DNA of 64,000 nucleotides from Parvimonas sp035282405 (GCF_035282405.1 NZ_JAYKBP010000002.1:434001-498000); one strand, 5' to 3'. Shown: positions 51,351 to 60,935, counted from the first letter of the stretch. Numbers and translations: made by a program. Notes: generated by a model not told the origin, from the sequence alone.

Positions 51351-51893
51351 AGATTCTCTCCCCCTAACTTTGTGTTTTGGTATTATTCTCTATAAAAGCA
51401 TAAATACATTTTGTTCTCTATTCAAAAAACTAAAATAAAAAAGGAATAAAAAAATTTTATAAAATAATTCCTTATAAGACAAAAATCAACTTAAAGTTAA
51501 ATCAATTTTTATCAATAATTGTATTTATGTTATAAATTCAATTATAATTATACAATATTTAAAATGAATAATCAAGTACCTTGAAAACATTTTTAAAGTT
51601 TATTGTCCCTAATAATAGCTGATTTCAAAAATGTATAATTATGCTTTTTTTTGAAATTTATTTAAAAAAAATTGTCGTTTTTACCTATCAATTATAATTT
51701 TATATTGCTTAACTCCTGTAATATACTACATTAATTGTTACACAATTTATATTAATTTAAGATGTCATAAGAAAAAGCAATTTTGAATAATTTTACAGAT
51801 TGTAGAAAGTTAATCAAAGAATTTTTTGTGAAATTTTAAACTAATTAAAAAAATTTGTGAAATTACTTTCTCAAATTCTTATAAAATCTCATA
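51351..51893 (-). promoter_or_regulatory. Promoter of opp operon within a long AT-rich gap
   Basis: Minus-strand TTGATT (51570-51575), 17-bp spacer, TATAAT (51547-51552), giving a leader of about 190 nt before oppD. The rest of the gap (51576-51893) is AT-rich; no gene, repeat or riboswitch recognised. Confidence 0.65.
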
Positions 51894-51930
51894 CAAAAAA
51901 CCCCAAATCCTTTATCCAGATTTAAGGGTT
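51894..51930 (-). terminator. Terminator of the mod-moa operon
   Basis: Stem of about 11 bp with one bulge (51899-51909 with 51919-51930), T run on the minus strand. Confidence 0.7.
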
Positions 51931-51961
51931 CACATCAAAGTCTAAATGTCTTAAATATAAT

Positions 51962-52393
51962 CTATTTTTTTACGATTTCGATTTTATCTTCTGCTTTTAT
52001 CTTTCCGCCTTTTATTACTTTAGTGAAAATTCCCTCTCTTGGCATTACACAGTCGCCAACAATATGTCTGATTTCACAGCCTAGATGACATTCTTTTCCT
52101 ATTTGTGTAACTTCAAGAGTACATTCTCCAACTTTTAAGATTGTTCCGATTGGCAATTTATAAAGGACAATTCCTTCAGTTAAGATGTTTTCTGCAAAAT
52201 CCCCCGCTGAAAGTTCTGGAAGTTTTTCTTTCATCACTTCCATACTTTCAACCCCAAGCAAACTTACTTGTCTATGCCATTTTCCTGCATGAGCGTCGCC
52301 GTCTATTCCGTAATCTTCAATTAATTCTATGTACTCTACGGGATGTTTTTTAATTCCCTTTCTTTCACTTATACTTACTGCTAAAACTTTCAT
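51962..52393 (-). CDS. MOSC-domain protein (molybdenum cofactor related)
   Basis: 143 residues, a single MOSC domain: G-I-D-G-D-A-H-A-G-K near 29-38, L-L-G-V-E-S-M near 46, then G-D-F-A-E-N, and C-H-L-G-C-E near 119. MOSC proteins carry sulfur for molybdenum cofactor. It overlaps the end of moaC by one base and is the last gene of the operon. Confidence 0.9.
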   Translation of the reverse strand: MKVLAVSISERKGIKKHPVEYIELIEDYGIDGDAHAGKWHRQVSLLGVESMEVMKEKLPELSAGDFAENILTEGIVLYKLPIGTILKVGECTLEVTQIGKECHLGCEIRHIVGDCVMPREGIFTKVIKGGKIKAEDKIEIVKK

Positions 52394-52878
52394 TACTTTC
52401 CCCTTACAAAATCTCCACTTTTTCCGCCGGATTTTTCTAATAATTTTATTTCTGTTATTTCAATGTCCCTTTGAACAGCTTTACACATATCATATATCGT
52501 TAGAGCAGCTATTGAAACTGCTGACAGTGCTTCCATTTCAACTCCTGTTTCTCCAACACATTTAGTTGTGGCAATTATTTCTATTTCAAAGTTTTCATAG
52601 TCCATATTAAATTCAATATCAACGCCTACTAAATTTATCGGGTGGCACATTGGAATTATATTGGAAGTTTTTTTTGCTCCCATAATTCCTGCAACTTGAG
52701 AAACGGCTAGAACATCACCTTTTTTTGTTTTTCCGCTTACAACTATATTAAAAGTTTCTTCATTTAATTTAACTTTTGCAAAAGCCTTGGCAATTCTTTT
52801 AGTTTTTTCTTTTTCTCCAACATCGACCATTTTTGCTCGGCCTTGATCATTAATATGAGTTAAAACTTTTTCTTCCAT
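52393..52878 (-). CDS. moaC: Cyclic pyranopterin monophosphate synthase
   Basis: 161 residues. Completes precursor Z formation with MoaA. Marks: T-H-I-N-D-Q-G-R-A-K-M-V-D-V near the start, M-C-H-P-I-N near 76, G-V-E-M-E-A-L, and a late K-S-G-G-K-S-G. Starts at 52878 with GGAGGTTAAA; the frame opens 4 codons upstream at a non-ATG. It lies 1 nt after moaA. Confidence 0.95.
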   Translation of the reverse strand: MEEKVLTHINDQGRAKMVDVGEKEKTKRIAKAFAKVKLNEETFNIVVSGKTKKGDVLAVSQVAGIMGAKKTSNIIPMCHPINLVGVDIEFNMDYENFEIEIIATTKCVGETGVEMEALSAVSIAALTIYDMCKAVQRDIEITEIKLLEKSGGKSGDFVRGK

Positions 52879-52879
52879 T

Positions 52880-53821
52880 TTAACCTCCAATTTTATTCAT
52901 ATCTCTTGCACTTTCACTTTTTCCGTCTTCAAGATGATGTTTTTCAGGTTTTTCATAAATTCCTCTCTTGAAAACTTCTTCAAGTTCTTCTCCACTCAAT
53001 CCTTTAAGATTTATTTCATCACTTGAATGTAGGCAAGGTTTTAATTTCCCGTCGCTTGTTAATCTTATACGATTGCAATCTTCACAGAATGAGCAACTTA
53101 TCGGGCTTATAAGTCCGATTCTACCTTTTTGTCCTTTTATTTTATAAATTTTCGCAACTCCCGAAACTCCGTCAAACTCCAGTTCTGGAACTTTTTCCAA
53201 AACAACTTTGTTTGAAATAAATTTATCCTTACTCCAATTTGCAGTTTCTCCAATTTGCATAAGCTCGATAAAACGAACTTCCAAATCATATTTATTTGCT
53301 AAATTTACAAAGTCTTCTATTTCATCATCATTAAAGCCACCGATTAGAACTACATTTATTTTGACCTTAAAGCCTTTTTTTATTGCATAAAAAAGACTCT
53401 CCATAGTCTTATCAAAATCATTTCTTCTTGTTATATCATTGTACTTTTCTTTTACCAAAGTGTCAAGACTGAAATTTATTCTTCTAACTTTATTTTCAAA
53501 AAGTTCATCTGCCATCTCTTTTAGATGAACTCCATTTGTTGTTATTGCAATATCTTCAATTTCATCAATCTTAGAAATTTCTTTACACAAATTAATAAAA
53601 CCGCGACGAACCAAAGGTTCCCCGCCTGTCAACCTAATTTTTTTTATTCCATTTTTTGATGCGATTTTAACTATCTCAACAATTTCTTCAATGGATAGAA
53701 TATCACTATGACAAAGACTTTCAACCCCGCTTTCAGGCATACAGTATTTGCATCTTAGATTACATAAATCAGTAACTGAAATTCTAAGGTAGGTGATATT
53801 TCTTCCAAATCTATCTTTCAT
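52880..53821 (-). CDS. moaA: GTP 3',8-cyclase
   Basis: 313 residues, radical SAM enzyme starting molybdenum cofactor synthesis from GTP. N-terminal C-x3-C-x2-C (C-N-L-R-C-K-Y-C), G-G-E-P-L near 66, and a C-terminal second cluster C-S-F-C with C-L-H-S after 14 residues. It ends in the functional Gly-Gly. Ribosome binding site AGGAGATTAT. Confidence 0.96.
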   Translation of the reverse strand: MKDRFGRNITYLRISVTDLCNLRCKYCMPESGVESLCHSDILSIEEIVEIVKIASKNGIKKIRLTGGEPLVRRGFINLCKEISKIDEIEDIAITTNGVHLKEMADELFENKVRRINFSLDTLVKEKYNDITRRNDFDKTMESLFYAIKKGFKVKINVVLIGGFNDDEIEDFVNLANKYDLEVRFIELMQIGETANWSKDKFISNKVVLEKVPELEFDGVSGVAKIYKIKGQKGRIGLISPISCSFCEDCNRIRLTSDGKLKPCLHSSDEINLKGLSGEELEEVFKRGIYEKPEKHHLEDGKSESARDMNKIGG

Positions 53822-53842
53822 ATAATCTCCTATCTCGATATA

Positions 53843-54886
53843 TTAATTATTTTCCTCCTCCAACAAAATTAAATCTTCCTTTCTTAATGTGATAAAAAGA
53901 TGTTCTTGTCCTTCTACCTTTTCCCAAATATCCTTTGTTACTTCAACTCTTATGGATTTTATTGCACCTTTTTTACGAACTAATATAATATAGGTAAAGA
54001 CATCTTCAATAACTTTATCAACTTCAACTTCAAATGAATTTTCTTCTGATTTTTCAAATTCAATAAAATGCGAACGGATTCCTAAAACTTTATGAGTTTC
54101 TAAAATTTTATCTGAAGTTTCAAGCTCAACATCCCAATCTTTTGCAAAGAGTTTTGTATCTGAAATTTTTTCAATTTCAGAAAAGTTTTTACAGCCTGAA
54201 ATAAGGCAGGATGAAAAAGTTTTTGGGTTTTTAAAAAGCTCTTTCTTTTTCATAAGCTCTTCACTTTTACCTTTAGACATTACACAAATTTCCTTACAAA
54301 GTCTATAGACTTCTTCTCTACTATGTGAAACTAAAATTGTAGGAGTTTTGTATTTTCTTAAAACTTCCCCAACTTCTAGTTCTATTTTCCATTTTAAATA
54401 GTCATCCAATGCAGAAAAAGGCTCATCTAAAAGGATAATTTCCGGCTTATTTATAAGTAATCTTGCAAGAGCAACTCTTTGTTTTTCTCCACCGGAAATT
54501 TCATATATTTTCTTATCTTTTAAATGAGAAATTCTCATTTCTTCGAGTTTTTCCATAATTAATTTATCAAAATTTTCTCCTTCTCTTATACCCACTTTAA
54601 TATTTTCATAGACATTCATATTAGGAAAAAGGGCATAATCTTGAAATAAATAACCTATTTTTCTATCCTTTGGAGAAATATTTATCTTTTTTTCAGAGTC
54701 AAATAGAACTCTACCATTTAATATAATTCTTCCTTTATCGGGTTTTTCAATTCCTGCAATACATTTTAAAGTAAGACTTTTTCCGCTTCCTGATGCTCCC
54801 AAAAGCCCCATTATTTCATTGTCAAATTCAAATTTTGTCCTTAAATTAAATTTTCCAAAATTTTTTTCAATATCAACATAAATCAT
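53843..54886 (-). CDS. modC: Molybdate ABC transporter ATPase
   Basis: 347 residues. Walker A G-A-S-G-S-G-K-S near 30, signature I-S-G-G-E-K-Q-R, Walker B I-I-L-L-D-E-P, and a TOBE-like C-terminal domain (about 255-345). It powers the ModB channel. Confidence 0.92.
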   Translation of the reverse strand: MIYVDIEKNFGKFNLRTKFEFDNEIMGLLGASGSGKSLTLKCIAGIEKPDKGRIILNGRVLFDSEKKINISPKDRKIGYLFQDYALFPNMNVYENIKVGIREGENFDKLIMEKLEEMRISHLKDKKIYEISGGEKQRVALARLLINKPEIILLDEPFSALDDYLKWKIELEVGEVLRKYKTPTILVSHSREEVYRLCKEICVMSKGKSEELMKKKELFKNPKTFSSCLISGCKNFSEIEKISDTKLFAKDWDVELETSDKILETHKVLGIRSHFIEFEKSEENSFEVEVDKVIEDVFTYIILVRKKGAIKSIRVEVTKDIWEKVEGQEHLFITLRKEDLILLEEENN

Positions 54887-54905
54887 AAATTACTCCAATT
54901 TTTAT

Positions 54906-55574
54906 TTAATCTTTAACTGCTTTCTTTTCCAACATATTTATAATGATAAGAACTGTAAATGAAATTACAATATTTACAAGCACCCATCTATAAGCCAAAG
55001 CATCATTTCCCGTTCTCCAAAGCTGATAAACAGTTGTTGAAATTGTTGCCGTATCATTTGGAGTATAGCCTGAAACCATACTTGTCGCTCCATATTCTCC
55101 CAAGGCTCTGGCAAAACTTAAAACAAGTCCTGCTAAAATTCCCTGTTTACAATTAGGCAAAGTAATTCTCCAAAAAATCCAAGTATTGCTCTTTCCAAGA
55201 GTTTGAGCAACATATTTTAAATTCATATCGAAATTTTGAAAAGAACTTCTGGCTATTCTATACATTAGTGGAAAAGTTACGACTACAGTTGCAAAGATTG
55301 CAGAATACCAATTCATAACGAGTCTTATTGAAAATTTTTCAAAGAAAAAACTTCCAATTGCACTCTTTGGAGATAATAATCTCAAAATGAAAAAGCCGAT
55401 AACCGTTGGTGGTAATACTAAAGGAAGTGTTAGAATAACATCTAAAATTCCCCTTATAAATCTATTAAGTTTTGAAATATAATACGCTAAGAATATCCCG
55501 ATAAAAAAAGTTATCACAGAAGAAATTAATGCAATTCTTAGCGAATTTAAAAGAGGATAAAGATCCATAAACAC
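54906..55574 (-). CDS. modB: Molybdate ABC transporter permease
   Basis: 222 residues with about five or six membrane helices. The EAA loop is A-R-S-S-F-Q-N-F-D-M-N-L-K-Y-V-A-Q-T-L-G, and A-R-A-L-G-E-Y-G-A is the ModB signature. 19 nt separate it from modC. Confidence 0.93.
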   Translation of the reverse strand: MFMDLYPLLNSLRIALISSVITFFIGIFLAYYISKLNRFIRGILDVILTLPLVLPPTVIGFFILRLLSPKSAIGSFFFEKFSIRLVMNWYSAIFATVVVTFPLMYRIARSSFQNFDMNLKYVAQTLGKSNTWIFWRITLPNCKQGILAGLVLSFARALGEYGATSMVSGYTPNDTATISTTVYQLWRTGNDALAYRWVLVNIVISFTVLIIINMLEKKAVKD

Positions 55575-55612
55575 TTCCCTTTCATATTAATTTATTATTT
55601 AAAATTTAAAAT

Positions 55613-56431
55613 CTACTTAGCTCTTGTAAAACCAACTTTTTCAAAAATTGCCTTACATTCATCACCTTTTAAGAATTCTAAAAATTCTTTAGCTTCTTTT
55701 GAGTTTTTAGAATTTTTCATAATTGCAGCTGGATATAAAACAGGAGTCTTAATCATTCCTTCTTTTGCAGTTGCAACAACTTCAAGGCCTGCTGAATAAG
55801 CGTCAGTTGCATAAATGATACCACAGTTTGCAACCCCTTCTTTAATCCAAGTTGTAACTTCTTTAACATTGCTTCCTAAAGTAACTTTCTTTTGAATTTC
55901 ATCCCAAATTTTTAAGTTTTTCAAAAGTTCTTCTGAATATTGTCCAACAGGAGCGTCAGAATTACCAAGTGCTATTTTAGAAATTTCAGCTTTTGTTAAA
56001 TCTGTAAAATCTTTAAGACCCAAAGAATTTCCCTTTGCAACAGCAAGAACAACCTTATTTTCTAAAAGATTAAATCTAGAAGATTCATCAATAACTACAC
56101 TTGCTTCTGGAGTCTTTGTCTTATCCAAAGCATTCATTTGTTTTTGAGCTGCAGAAATAAAAATATCTACTTCTGCACCTTGTTCAATTTGTTTCTTTAA
56201 AGTTCCTGAAGAATCAAAAGTATAAACTAATTCTATATCCTTATGTTTTTCTTCATATACTTTCTTGATTTCTTCCATTGTTTCAGTCATTGAGGCTGCA
56301 CAATAAACATATAGTTTTTTCTTTTCTGTCTTTTCTACTTTAGTTTCTTTCTTATCTGCAGGTTTTGAAGAACATGCAGTAATACCAAGAATCATAGTTA
56401 AAACTAAAAATACTCTTAAAAATTTTTTCAT
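55613..56431 (-). CDS. modA: Molybdate-binding lipoprotein
   Basis: 272 residues. Lipobox G-I-T-A-C (Cys20), then A-A-S-M-T-E-T near 45 and S-S-G-T-L-K-K-Q-I-E near 71, the oxyanion-binding positions. The ATG at 56431 follows AAGGAGTATTTT; 24 codons further upstream are open only because the palindrome is readable. First gene of the operon. Confidence 0.94.
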   Translation of the reverse strand: MKKFLRVFLVLTMILGITACSSKPADKKETKVEKTEKKKLYVYCAASMTETMEEIKKVYEEKHKDIELVYTFDSSGTLKKQIEQGAEVDIFISAAQKQMNALDKTKTPEASVVIDESSRFNLLENKVVLAVAKGNSLGLKDFTDLTKAEISKIALGNSDAPVGQYSEELLKNLKIWDEIQKKVTLGSNVKEVTTWIKEGVANCGIIYATDAYSAGLEVVATAKEGMIKTPVLYPAAIMKNSKNSKEAKEFLEFLKGDECKAIFEKVGFTRAK

Positions 56432-56441
56432 AAAATACTCC

Positions 56442-56503
56442 TTAAAATTTATTTGACCTATTTCAGTCAAATAAATTTTAACATCTAAAGAAAAATAAGT
56501 CAA
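56442..56503 (-). promoter_or_regulatory. mod promoter with a perfect inverted-repeat operator
   Basis: Minus-strand TTGACT (56498-56503), 17-bp spacer, TAAAAT (56475-56480). A 16-bp perfect inverted repeat TTAAAATTTATTTGAC (56442-56457) and complement (56466-56481), spacer CTATTTCA, covers the -10 and start region. It is the expected place for a repressor. Confidence 0.75.
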
Positions 56504-56559
56504 TTACTAAGGTTAAATTATTTCTAAAATAAACGAACGATGTTTATAAAAATAACCGT

Positions 56560-56690
56560 TGTAGGTGTGTTTTTTTAAGTCCTTTACAGAACTTACTATT
56601 ATTTGTAAACAAATAATAGTAGGTCTAGATTCACTCCGCTAACGCTACAGTCGAAATGACATGTTGGGAGACTTTCTATTCAAGGTATTG
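56560..56690. repeat. Mosaic repeat fragment, copy 4
   Basis: Contains ACTATTATTTG-TAAA-CAAATAATAGT, a palindrome, then TAGATTCACTCCGCTAACGC and CAGTCGAAATGACATGTTGG, all elements of the island repeats. No gene. Confidence 0.65.
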
Positions 56691-56712
56691 TGATGTGAAC
56701 ATTTTTTGCAAT

Positions 56713-56741
56713 AAAAAAAGCAAGATTAAAACTTGCTTTTT
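56713..56741. terminator. Terminator of the second surface protein gene
   Basis: 10-bp perfect stem AAAAAGCAAG/CTTGCTTTTT with loop ATTAAAA. Confidence 0.88.
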
Positions 56742-56748
56742 AAATTAA

Positions 56749-58131
56749 CTATTTTCTCTTTTTTGTTAAGCCTAAACCAACTAAGCTAAGTAATGCCATT
56801 AATAATGAATTATTAGCTATTGCAGTCTTTGGTAATTTTGCTTTTCCTTTCTCTTTATCCATTCCCGGTTTTAATCTTCCATTTTTATCATTTGAATTTG
56901 ATTCCTTTTTAGTAGCACTTGCAACAAATACAGTATCTTTTTCAATCACAGTATTTTTTTTCGGTGCCCATTTCAAATCCTTATATCCTTCTTCAAGTTC
57001 AACATTCGGGAAATATTTTTGATCTAAAACTGTTCCCTTCTTAACAGCATAAGTTTTAACTTTTGCTTTTTTTACACCTTCTCCAAGTTTAAAAGTTACT
57101 TTTGCATGAGTTTTAGGAATAACTTGTCCATCTTCTATTTCAAAAACATCAAGAGGTTTCCACTTTCCAAATACTTCCATATCCTTTGTTATTTTAGTAT
57201 CTTTTGTAAACTTAGTACCTGAACCATCAGCATTTGTATTCCAACCTTCAAAATTATAATTTTTCAAACTCTTATCTGAAATTTTAGCATTTGTTTCAGT
57301 TGAATTAGCTATTGATTGTCCTGCAAGAACACTGATTTTTTCATGTTGTTGTTCTTTATCTCCAAATTTTGTAGTATTTTTATTGAAATCAATAACATTC
57401 TTAATTTTTACTTCAACAACTTTAACTCTTGTACGTTCTCCTCCAGCTTTTTCTGCATAAGAAATAGCCAATTTTACAGAATTTTTTTGAACATCTTTTA
57501 AAAAACTTTCTTCTATATAAGTCCTAAAAGTCCATTTAACAGGTTTGCCTTTTGTTCTACCCACTAAGTTAGTTGCATAAATCATATATCTTGAATCTTT
57601 AGCTAATGTATTCAATTCTCCTGACCTAGAACCTGAACCTTTTGTGAAGAACCTTTCAATATCATTATCAAAATCTTTTTCACCTTGTTTTCTAAATTTA
57701 TAAGCATTTTCCCAATTAATATCATATGAAAAAGCAGTTGTCGGTCCTTTTGGCTTTTCTCCATTTATCTTTAAATTTTCAGGATCTTTTAAAGAATTTG
57801 GAAGTAAAATTGAATGCCAATTATGATTATTCCATCCCTTTGGTGAAATAAGAGGTGCATAAATTCCCCCTCCTTCTGAATTAACATTTGAAACAATTTC
57901 CCAATCAATATAAACTCCTCTTTCATCTTTGTTTAAATTAGCCTTATTTACTTTGATTGAATTTTCAATATTAACATCTTCAGCTTTATTTCCAACAGTA
58001 AAAGATGTTGTTTTAGTTAATTCTTGAGCTGAAAATCCTTCGGCTTTAACATTTGTAGTAACTATGCTAGCAGAAACAGCTAGAGTTAATAAAAATGCCA
58101 AAAATCTTTTTGTTAACTTACTAATTCTCAT
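56749..58131 (-). CDS. LPXTG-anchored surface protein with InlB-type repeat
   Basis: 460 residues. Signal peptide (K-R-F-L-A-F-L-L-T-L-A), an adhesin-like region to about 260, a Listeria-Bacteroides repeat (Y-N-F-E-G-W-N-T, F-G-K-W near 290-330), a second beta domain, then L-P-K-T-A sorting motif, hydrophobic stretch and K-K-R-K. Ala in place of Gly is unusual but seen in some sortase substrates. Ribosome binding site AAGGGGGATATTC. Confidence 0.88.
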   Translation of the reverse strand: MRISKLTKRFLAFLLTLAVSASIVTTNVKAEGFSAQELTKTTSFTVGNKAEDVNIENSIKVNKANLNKDERGVYIDWEIVSNVNSEGGGIYAPLISPKGWNNHNWHSILLPNSLKDPENLKINGEKPKGPTTAFSYDINWENAYKFRKQGEKDFDNDIERFFTKGSGSRSGELNTLAKDSRYMIYATNLVGRTKGKPVKWTFRTYIEESFLKDVQKNSVKLAISYAEKAGGERTRVKVVEVKIKNVIDFNKNTTKFGDKEQQHEKISVLAGQSIANSTETNAKISDKSLKNYNFEGWNTNADGSGTKFTKDTKITKDMEVFGKWKPLDVFEIEDGQVIPKTHAKVTFKLGEGVKKAKVKTYAVKKGTVLDQKYFPNVELEEGYKDLKWAPKKNTVIEKDTVFVASATKKESNSNDKNGRLKPGMDKEKGKAKLPKTAIANNSLLMALLSLVGLGLTKKRK

Positions 58132-58162
58132 GAATATCCCCCTTTTTAAATTATTCTTCTTA

Positions 58163-58191
58163 ATGGTATCATAAAAATATACCTATGTCAA
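58163..58191 (-). promoter_or_regulatory. Promoter of the 56749 surface protein gene
   Basis: Minus-strand TTGACA (58186-58191), 17-bp spacer, TACCAT (58163-58168), about 32 nt before the start codon. Confidence 0.65.
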
Positions 58192-58217
58192 TTTATATAA
58201 GACTTCTTATTGATTTA

Positions 58218-58904
58218 TCATCCTATAATCTTTTTTAAATAATCTACATCTTTTATTAGTATCTTTTTTGTTTCAATCAGTTCTATTACTCCTTTTGCAT
58301 TTAGTTCTGCAAGTTTACGAGTTACGGTTTCTCTTGTAAGTCCTGCAAATGAGCCCATATTTTCACGACTTATATTTAATTCCAACAAAATTCCGTCTGT
58401 TTTTTTTACTCCGAAATTTCTAGCTAAACTCAAAAGAAGTGATGCGACTTTTACATCTGCACTGTTTTCTATAAGTCTTGTTACTAAATCTTCTGCATGA
58501 CGAATTCTCAAAAAGGATTCTTCCAAAATCTTTATTGTAACTTTTGGATATTTATTTATAATTTTGTCAAAACTTTCTTTAGAAAGAGAGATTACAAAAG
58601 TATCTTCGATGGCTTGTCCATAATATATATAAGCAGTATTTTTGATAAGATTAAGTCCACCGATAAAATCATCCTTTTGATATATATAAAGCATTTGTTC
58701 AATTCCGGAGCTACTTATGGTAAATACTTTTATTTTACCACTTGCTATAATATACATGGTATTAGCCTTATCTCCAGGTTTAAATAAAAATGTATTCTTT
58801 TTATATTTCATTATATTTAATTCATCTTTGAAAGTATCAATCTCTTCAGTTGATAAATCAGAAAAAATTAGTAAATTTTTCAAATCAATATCTCTATTTT
58901 TCAT
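58218..58904 (-). CDS. Crp/Fnr-family transcription regulator
   Basis: 228 residues. cNMP-binding-like domain (about 10-125, F-K-P-G-D-K-A-N, I-A-S-G-K-I-K-V) and winged helix (N-I-S-R-E-N-M-G-S-F-A-G-L-T-R-E-T-V-T-R-K). No Cys at all, so it is not an Fe-S FNR. The effector is unknown. Its own promoter lies upstream, and a motif near its start matches the mod operator. Confidence 0.9.
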   Translation of the reverse strand: MKNRDIDLKNLLIFSDLSTEEIDTFKDELNIMKYKKNTFLFKPGDKANTMYIIASGKIKVFTISSSGIEQMLYIYQKDDFIGGLNLIKNTAYIYYGQAIEDTFVISLSKESFDKIINKYPKVTIKILEESFLRIRHAEDLVTRLIENSADVKVASLLLSLARNFGVKKTDGILLELNISRENMGSFAGLTRETVTRKLAELNAKGVIELIETKKILIKDVDYLKKIIG

Positions 58905-58914
58905 TTAAACCTCC

Positions 58915-58964
58915 TTGACCTATTTTGTAATTTTAATTCTAACATTTATTACAAATAAAATCAA
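58915..58964 (-). promoter_or_regulatory. Promoter of the Crp-family gene with a shared motif
   Basis: Minus-strand TTGATT (58959-58964), 17-bp spacer, TAGAAT (58936-58941). Downstream, plus-strand TTGACCTATTT (58915-58925) is identical to part of the mod operator (56453-56463). Confidence 0.6.
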
Positions 58965-59126
58965 CAAACAAACATATTTTTCATACAGTAAATTTACCAC
59001 TTTTCACAAATTTGATTATAAATATTATATTTACAGCTTGAGTCTTAGTTGAGAAATTCCTATACTAGAATGAGTTCAAAACTTTTAGAAGATAGTAGAA
59101 GTACAGCATTTAATAAATAAATAATA

Positions 59127-59155
59127 TTGATATTGAGACTGTTTTGTGTTAAAAT
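59127..59155 (+). promoter_or_regulatory. Promoter of the ABC-2 exporter operon
   Basis: TTGATA (59127-59132), 17-bp spacer, TAAAAT (59150-59155), 30 nt before the start. Confidence 0.6.
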
Positions 59156-59184
59156 AAAGTCAGGAACTTTATAAGGAGGTTTTT

Positions 59185-60096
59185 ATGGACGATATTTTAA
59201 AAATAAAAGGTCTTACTAAAACTTTTGGCCAAACAAGAGCCGTAGATAATGTCGATATGTGTATCCAACGTGGAGATATCTACGGATTTATTGGAAGAAA
59301 CGGTGCTGGTAAGACTACATTAATCAGAATTTTACTAGGCCTTTGCGAAAGACAAAGTGGAGATATCGAACTTTTTGGTTCAAGCAATCTAAGTGAGGGA
59401 AGAGATAAAACAGGTTGTATTATTGAAAATCCTGCATTATTTCCAAAGATGACTGCAAGAGATAATATAATTGCACAGTCTAAAGCTGTAGGAGTTAAAC
59501 TTAGCGATTCCGAAATTGACGATTTGCTTAGGGTTGTTGGACTTGAATCTACAGGTAAGAAAAAAGCTAAGAATTTTTCTCTTGGTATGAAACAAAGACT
59601 TTCAATAGCTCTTGCACTTGTAGGAAATCCTGAATTTTTAGTACTTGATGAACCTACAAATGGACTAGATCCAGAAGGAATTAGAGATATTAGAAATTTA
59701 ATTTTAAAATTAAATAAAGAAAAGAGTATTACTGTTTTAGTTTCAAGCCATATTTTAGGAGAACTTCATAAATTGGCTACAAGATATGGTGTTATAGACA
59801 AAGGTAGACTTATTAAAGAATTTACTGCTAAAGAGCTTGATGAAAAAACTGAAGATGGCTTTGAAATAAGAGTTAAAGAAGATGATGTTCAAACTACAGA
59901 AGAATTCTTAAAAGAAAGTAATGTAAATTACTCATTGGATAGCGAAAAATGTAAATTTACAATCTCCAAGGAAGAAAATTCAGATGATATTCTAAAACAA
60001 ATAACTGCAAAGGGAGTAATTCCAACTTCTTATGGCTTTAAAAATGTTGATTTAGAAGATTACTTTATGGAACTTATAGGAGGTAAACATGAATAG
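59185..60096 (+). CDS. ABC exporter ATPase (BcrA/LanF type)
   Basis: 303 residues. Walker A G-R-N-G-A-G-K-T-T near 39-47, signature F-S-L-G-M-K-Q-R near 132, Walker B L-V-L-D-E-P-T-N-G-L-D-P. The pattern matches ATPases of peptide-antibiotic immunity and export systems. The stop overlaps the permease gene by 8 nt. AAGGAGGTTTTT ribosome binding site. Confidence 0.9.
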   Translation: MDDILKIKGLTKTFGQTRAVDNVDMCIQRGDIYGFIGRNGAGKTTLIRILLGLCERQSGDIELFGSSNLSEGRDKTGCIIENPALFPKMTARDNIIAQSKAVGVKLSDSEIDDLLRVVGLESTGKKKAKNFSLGMKQRLSIALALVGNPEFLVLDEPTNGLDPEGIRDIRNLILKLNKEKSITVLVSSHILGELHKLATRYGVIDKGRLIKEFTAKELDEKTEDGFEIRVKEDDVQTTEEFLKESNVNYSLDSEKCKFTISKEENSDDILKQITAKGVIPTSYGFKNVDLEDYFMELIGGKHE

Positions 60097-60823
60097 AGTT
60101 TTTAAATATGATGGATTTAAATTGCAAAAATCAAAATTTTGGTGGGTTTGCTTATTGATTACTATGATTTTAGTTTTTTTTGCAATATTCGCACTCTCAA
60201 CAGTTAGTGGAAGAAGTCTACCTTTTAAAAGAGTTAGAACTATAACAAATCCTTCCAGTTTAGATTTTCTCTTTGCAATAATGATATGTATATTTGTTGG
60301 AAATGATTTTAAAACAGGAACCATCAAAAACATTGCATCTAAAGGAATTAAGAGATATGAAATAGTACTTTCAAAGTTAATTTGGAATTTTGTTTTAGCT
60401 ATAACTTTTACAGCTGTTTTAGTGCTTTCGGGTTTAATTGCAATTACCTTATTAACAAAAACTTCAATCTCATCTAAAGAGTTTAGTGAATTATTTAAAT
60501 TATCAGCTATCGCATGTCTTTCTCTATTTGCCCTTGCTTCACTCTATACACTAATTACTTTTATAGTGAGAGGTTCAGGAATTGCTATTGCGGTTTCAAT
60601 AGGTGTAAATATACTTTTAGCAATAATTGTTCAGTTACTTCAAATTTTAATTTTTAAAGACAAACTAAATATATCAAAAGTATTTCCTGGTTATATAGTA
60701 TCAATCACTGACGGTGCTGCATCTGCAGCAAATACCACAACATTTATAATTGCAATGTTTGTTTGGATTATAGTTTGTTCAGCTTTAAGTATTTTAATTT
60801 TCCAAAAACAAGAAATAAAATAA
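60089..60823 (+). CDS. ABC-2 type permease
   Basis: 244 residues with about six membrane helices, the ABC-2 layout. F-V-G-N-D-F-K-T-G-T-I-K-N near 69-81 is the conserved cytoplasmic loop of this class. It pairs with the upstream ATPase. No substrate or immunity gene is adjacent. Confidence 0.85.
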   Translation: MNRVFKYDGFKLQKSKFWWVCLLITMILVFFAIFALSTVSGRSLPFKRVRTITNPSSLDFLFAIMICIFVGNDFKTGTIKNIASKGIKRYEIVLSKLIWNFVLAITFTAVLVLSGLIAITLLTKTSISSKEFSELFKLSAIACLSLFALASLYTLITFIVRGSGIAIAVSIGVNILLAIIVQLLQILIFKDKLNISKVFPGYIVSITDGAASAANTTTFIIAMFVWIIVCSALSILIFQKQEIK

Positions 60824-60901
60824 GACTTTTTGTCTTTTTTTATTAAAATATAAATAGAAAATATAATATAAAATGTTGCTACCAAACAATTATATTATTA
60901 T

Positions 60902-60935
60902 AAGCGATTAAGATTTCCCTCTTAGTCGCTTTTTA
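60902..60935 (+). terminator. Terminator of the ABC-2 operon
   Basis: 12-bp stem AAGCGATTAAGA/TCTTAGTCGCTT with one G-U pair, then TTTT. Confidence 0.8.
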
